DNA from: Candidatus Peribacteria bacterium
Lineage (GTDB): Bacteria > Patescibacteriota > Gracilibacteria > Peribacterales > Peribacteraceae
Assembly: GCA_903854455.1 (NCBI GenBank)
Contig: CAINWJ010000072.1
Location: 1-27,205 of the forward strand
Direction of reading: 5' to 3'
Length of the DNA: 27,205 bases
Of the stretch, positions 26,879 to 27,205 are shown piece by piece (position 1 is the stretch's first letter; every line of letters starts with the position of its first letter). A model generated the notes under the pieces. The model had not been told where the DNA came from. It made no database searches and saw nothing but the letters and a program-made list of their open reading frames with translations. Made by a program: the position numbers and the translations under genes.

Positions 26879-27205
26879 CGCAGAGGTGAATGGAAAATAG
26901 TAACGTTCGCAAAATCTGCTTCTTGCTCTGAGCTACTTTCCTCTTTTCTCTTCCTATTTTCCACTTTTATTCATTGAGAGACCTCCGAGTCATTATTGAT
27001 TAAGAAGATTAGTGCGGCAAGGGCAAGCTTATAATGAAATTTCTACCCCGTAATACTCAGTGATTGGGATTTTCTTCCACCTTTTTCCGGCGAAAAAGGT
27101 GGAGCCAAAACGCCGGCGCGCCAACTCCTCCAGACTAAGCACCGTGTCTCCTCGCTGGCTCCTCCAGGGATTCGGAGCCATCTCGTCGACGCGCCGCGAC
27201 GGCGC
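26879..27205. other. Gene-free right edge with TATAAT box and hairpin-containing repeat
   Basis: No open frame is convincing. 26924-26975 is pyrimidine-rich (TTTCCTCTTTTC words). TATAAT stands at 27030-27035 without a recognisable -35 box. CCACCTTTTT-CCGGCG-AAAAAGGTGG (27077-27102) is a perfect 10-bp hairpin. It is followed by GC-rich sequence with GGCGCGCC and repeated CTCCTCCAG/GCTCCTCCAG and GGATTCGGAGCC words up to the window edge. This looks like the start of a longer dispersed repeat or a structured transcript. Confidence 0.5.

Noticed and set aside
1..27205. Alternative genetic code (UGA = Gly) as in Gracilibacteria/SR1
   Set aside because: TGA ends zwf, recR and the ABC-2 permease at family-typical lengths, and no recognised gene has in-frame TGA.
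1..27205. tRNA, rRNA, tmRNA or CRISPR loci
   Set aside because: The intergenic spaces were read for cloverleaf-like stems, rRNA words and regular repeats; only palindromes, word repeats and the riboswitch were found.

Overview
The window looks like a bacterial chromosome segment from a Candidate Phyla Radiation (Patescibacteria) lineage, most plausibly of the Peregrinibacteria/Peribacteria type. This placement is inferred from overall style and not from a marker gene: moderately GC-rich compact genes, few Shine-Dalgarno sequences, small core-function genes next to large cell-surface glycosyltransferases, and intergenic spaces filled with short dispersed palindromes and low-complexity word repeats. 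UGA acts as a stop codon (zwf, recR and the ABC-2 permease end in TGA), so the UGA=Gly code of Gracilibacteria/SR1 is excluded. I saw no rRNA, tRNA or CRISPR array.

Layout. 1-636 (-): 5' part of a GT4 glycosyltransferase. 687-3674 (+): envelope genes (FtsQ-like divisome protein, D-Ala-D-Ala carboxypeptidase, LysM/M23 peptidase). 3777-6260 (-): oxidative pentose-phosphate operon zwf-pgl followed by an acylphosphatase. 6370-6861 (+): prolyl-tRNA editing protein. 6865-7400: a REP-associated tyrosine transposase (RAYT) bracketed by inverted REP hairpins. 7458-8859 (+): SAM-I riboswitch followed by metK. 8977-10773 (+): smpB, an AT-richer unknown gene and recR. 11065-12810 (-): SIMPL-domain protein and a lone sufC. 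12997-17081: a large methyltransferase/coiled-coil/double glycosyltransferase fusion, convergent with a Wzm/Wzt-like polysaccharide ABC exporter. 17204-20502 (+): secreted Fn3/Ig-like protein, a ComEC-type metallo-beta-lactamase protein and a nucleotidyltransferase with a left-handed beta-helix. 20503-21023: gene-free, with clustered TTTTCCACA boxes and an AT-rich stretch. 21024-22802 (-): split transketolase. 22972-24642 (+): SDR oxidoreductase and a frameshifted GT2. 24851-26878 (-): GT-C-like membrane protein.

The genes group into envelope building and surface-glycan assembly/export (GT4, fusion GT, ABC pair, nucleotidyltransferase, GT2, GT-C-like protein), pentose-phosphate metabolism (zwf, pgl, transketolase) and housekeeping (metK, smpB, recR, sufC, prolyl-tRNA editing).

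Two patterns run through the window. First, many genes that begin a transcription unit have a TAnnnT box exactly 6 nt before the start codon, often with an upstream TG, which points to widespread leaderless mRNAs. Second, several families of dispersed palindromes fill the spacers and in a few places have entered coding sequence (SDR gene, GT4 linker, tail of the GT2 gene). A RAYT is present that could mobilise at least the REP family flanking it.
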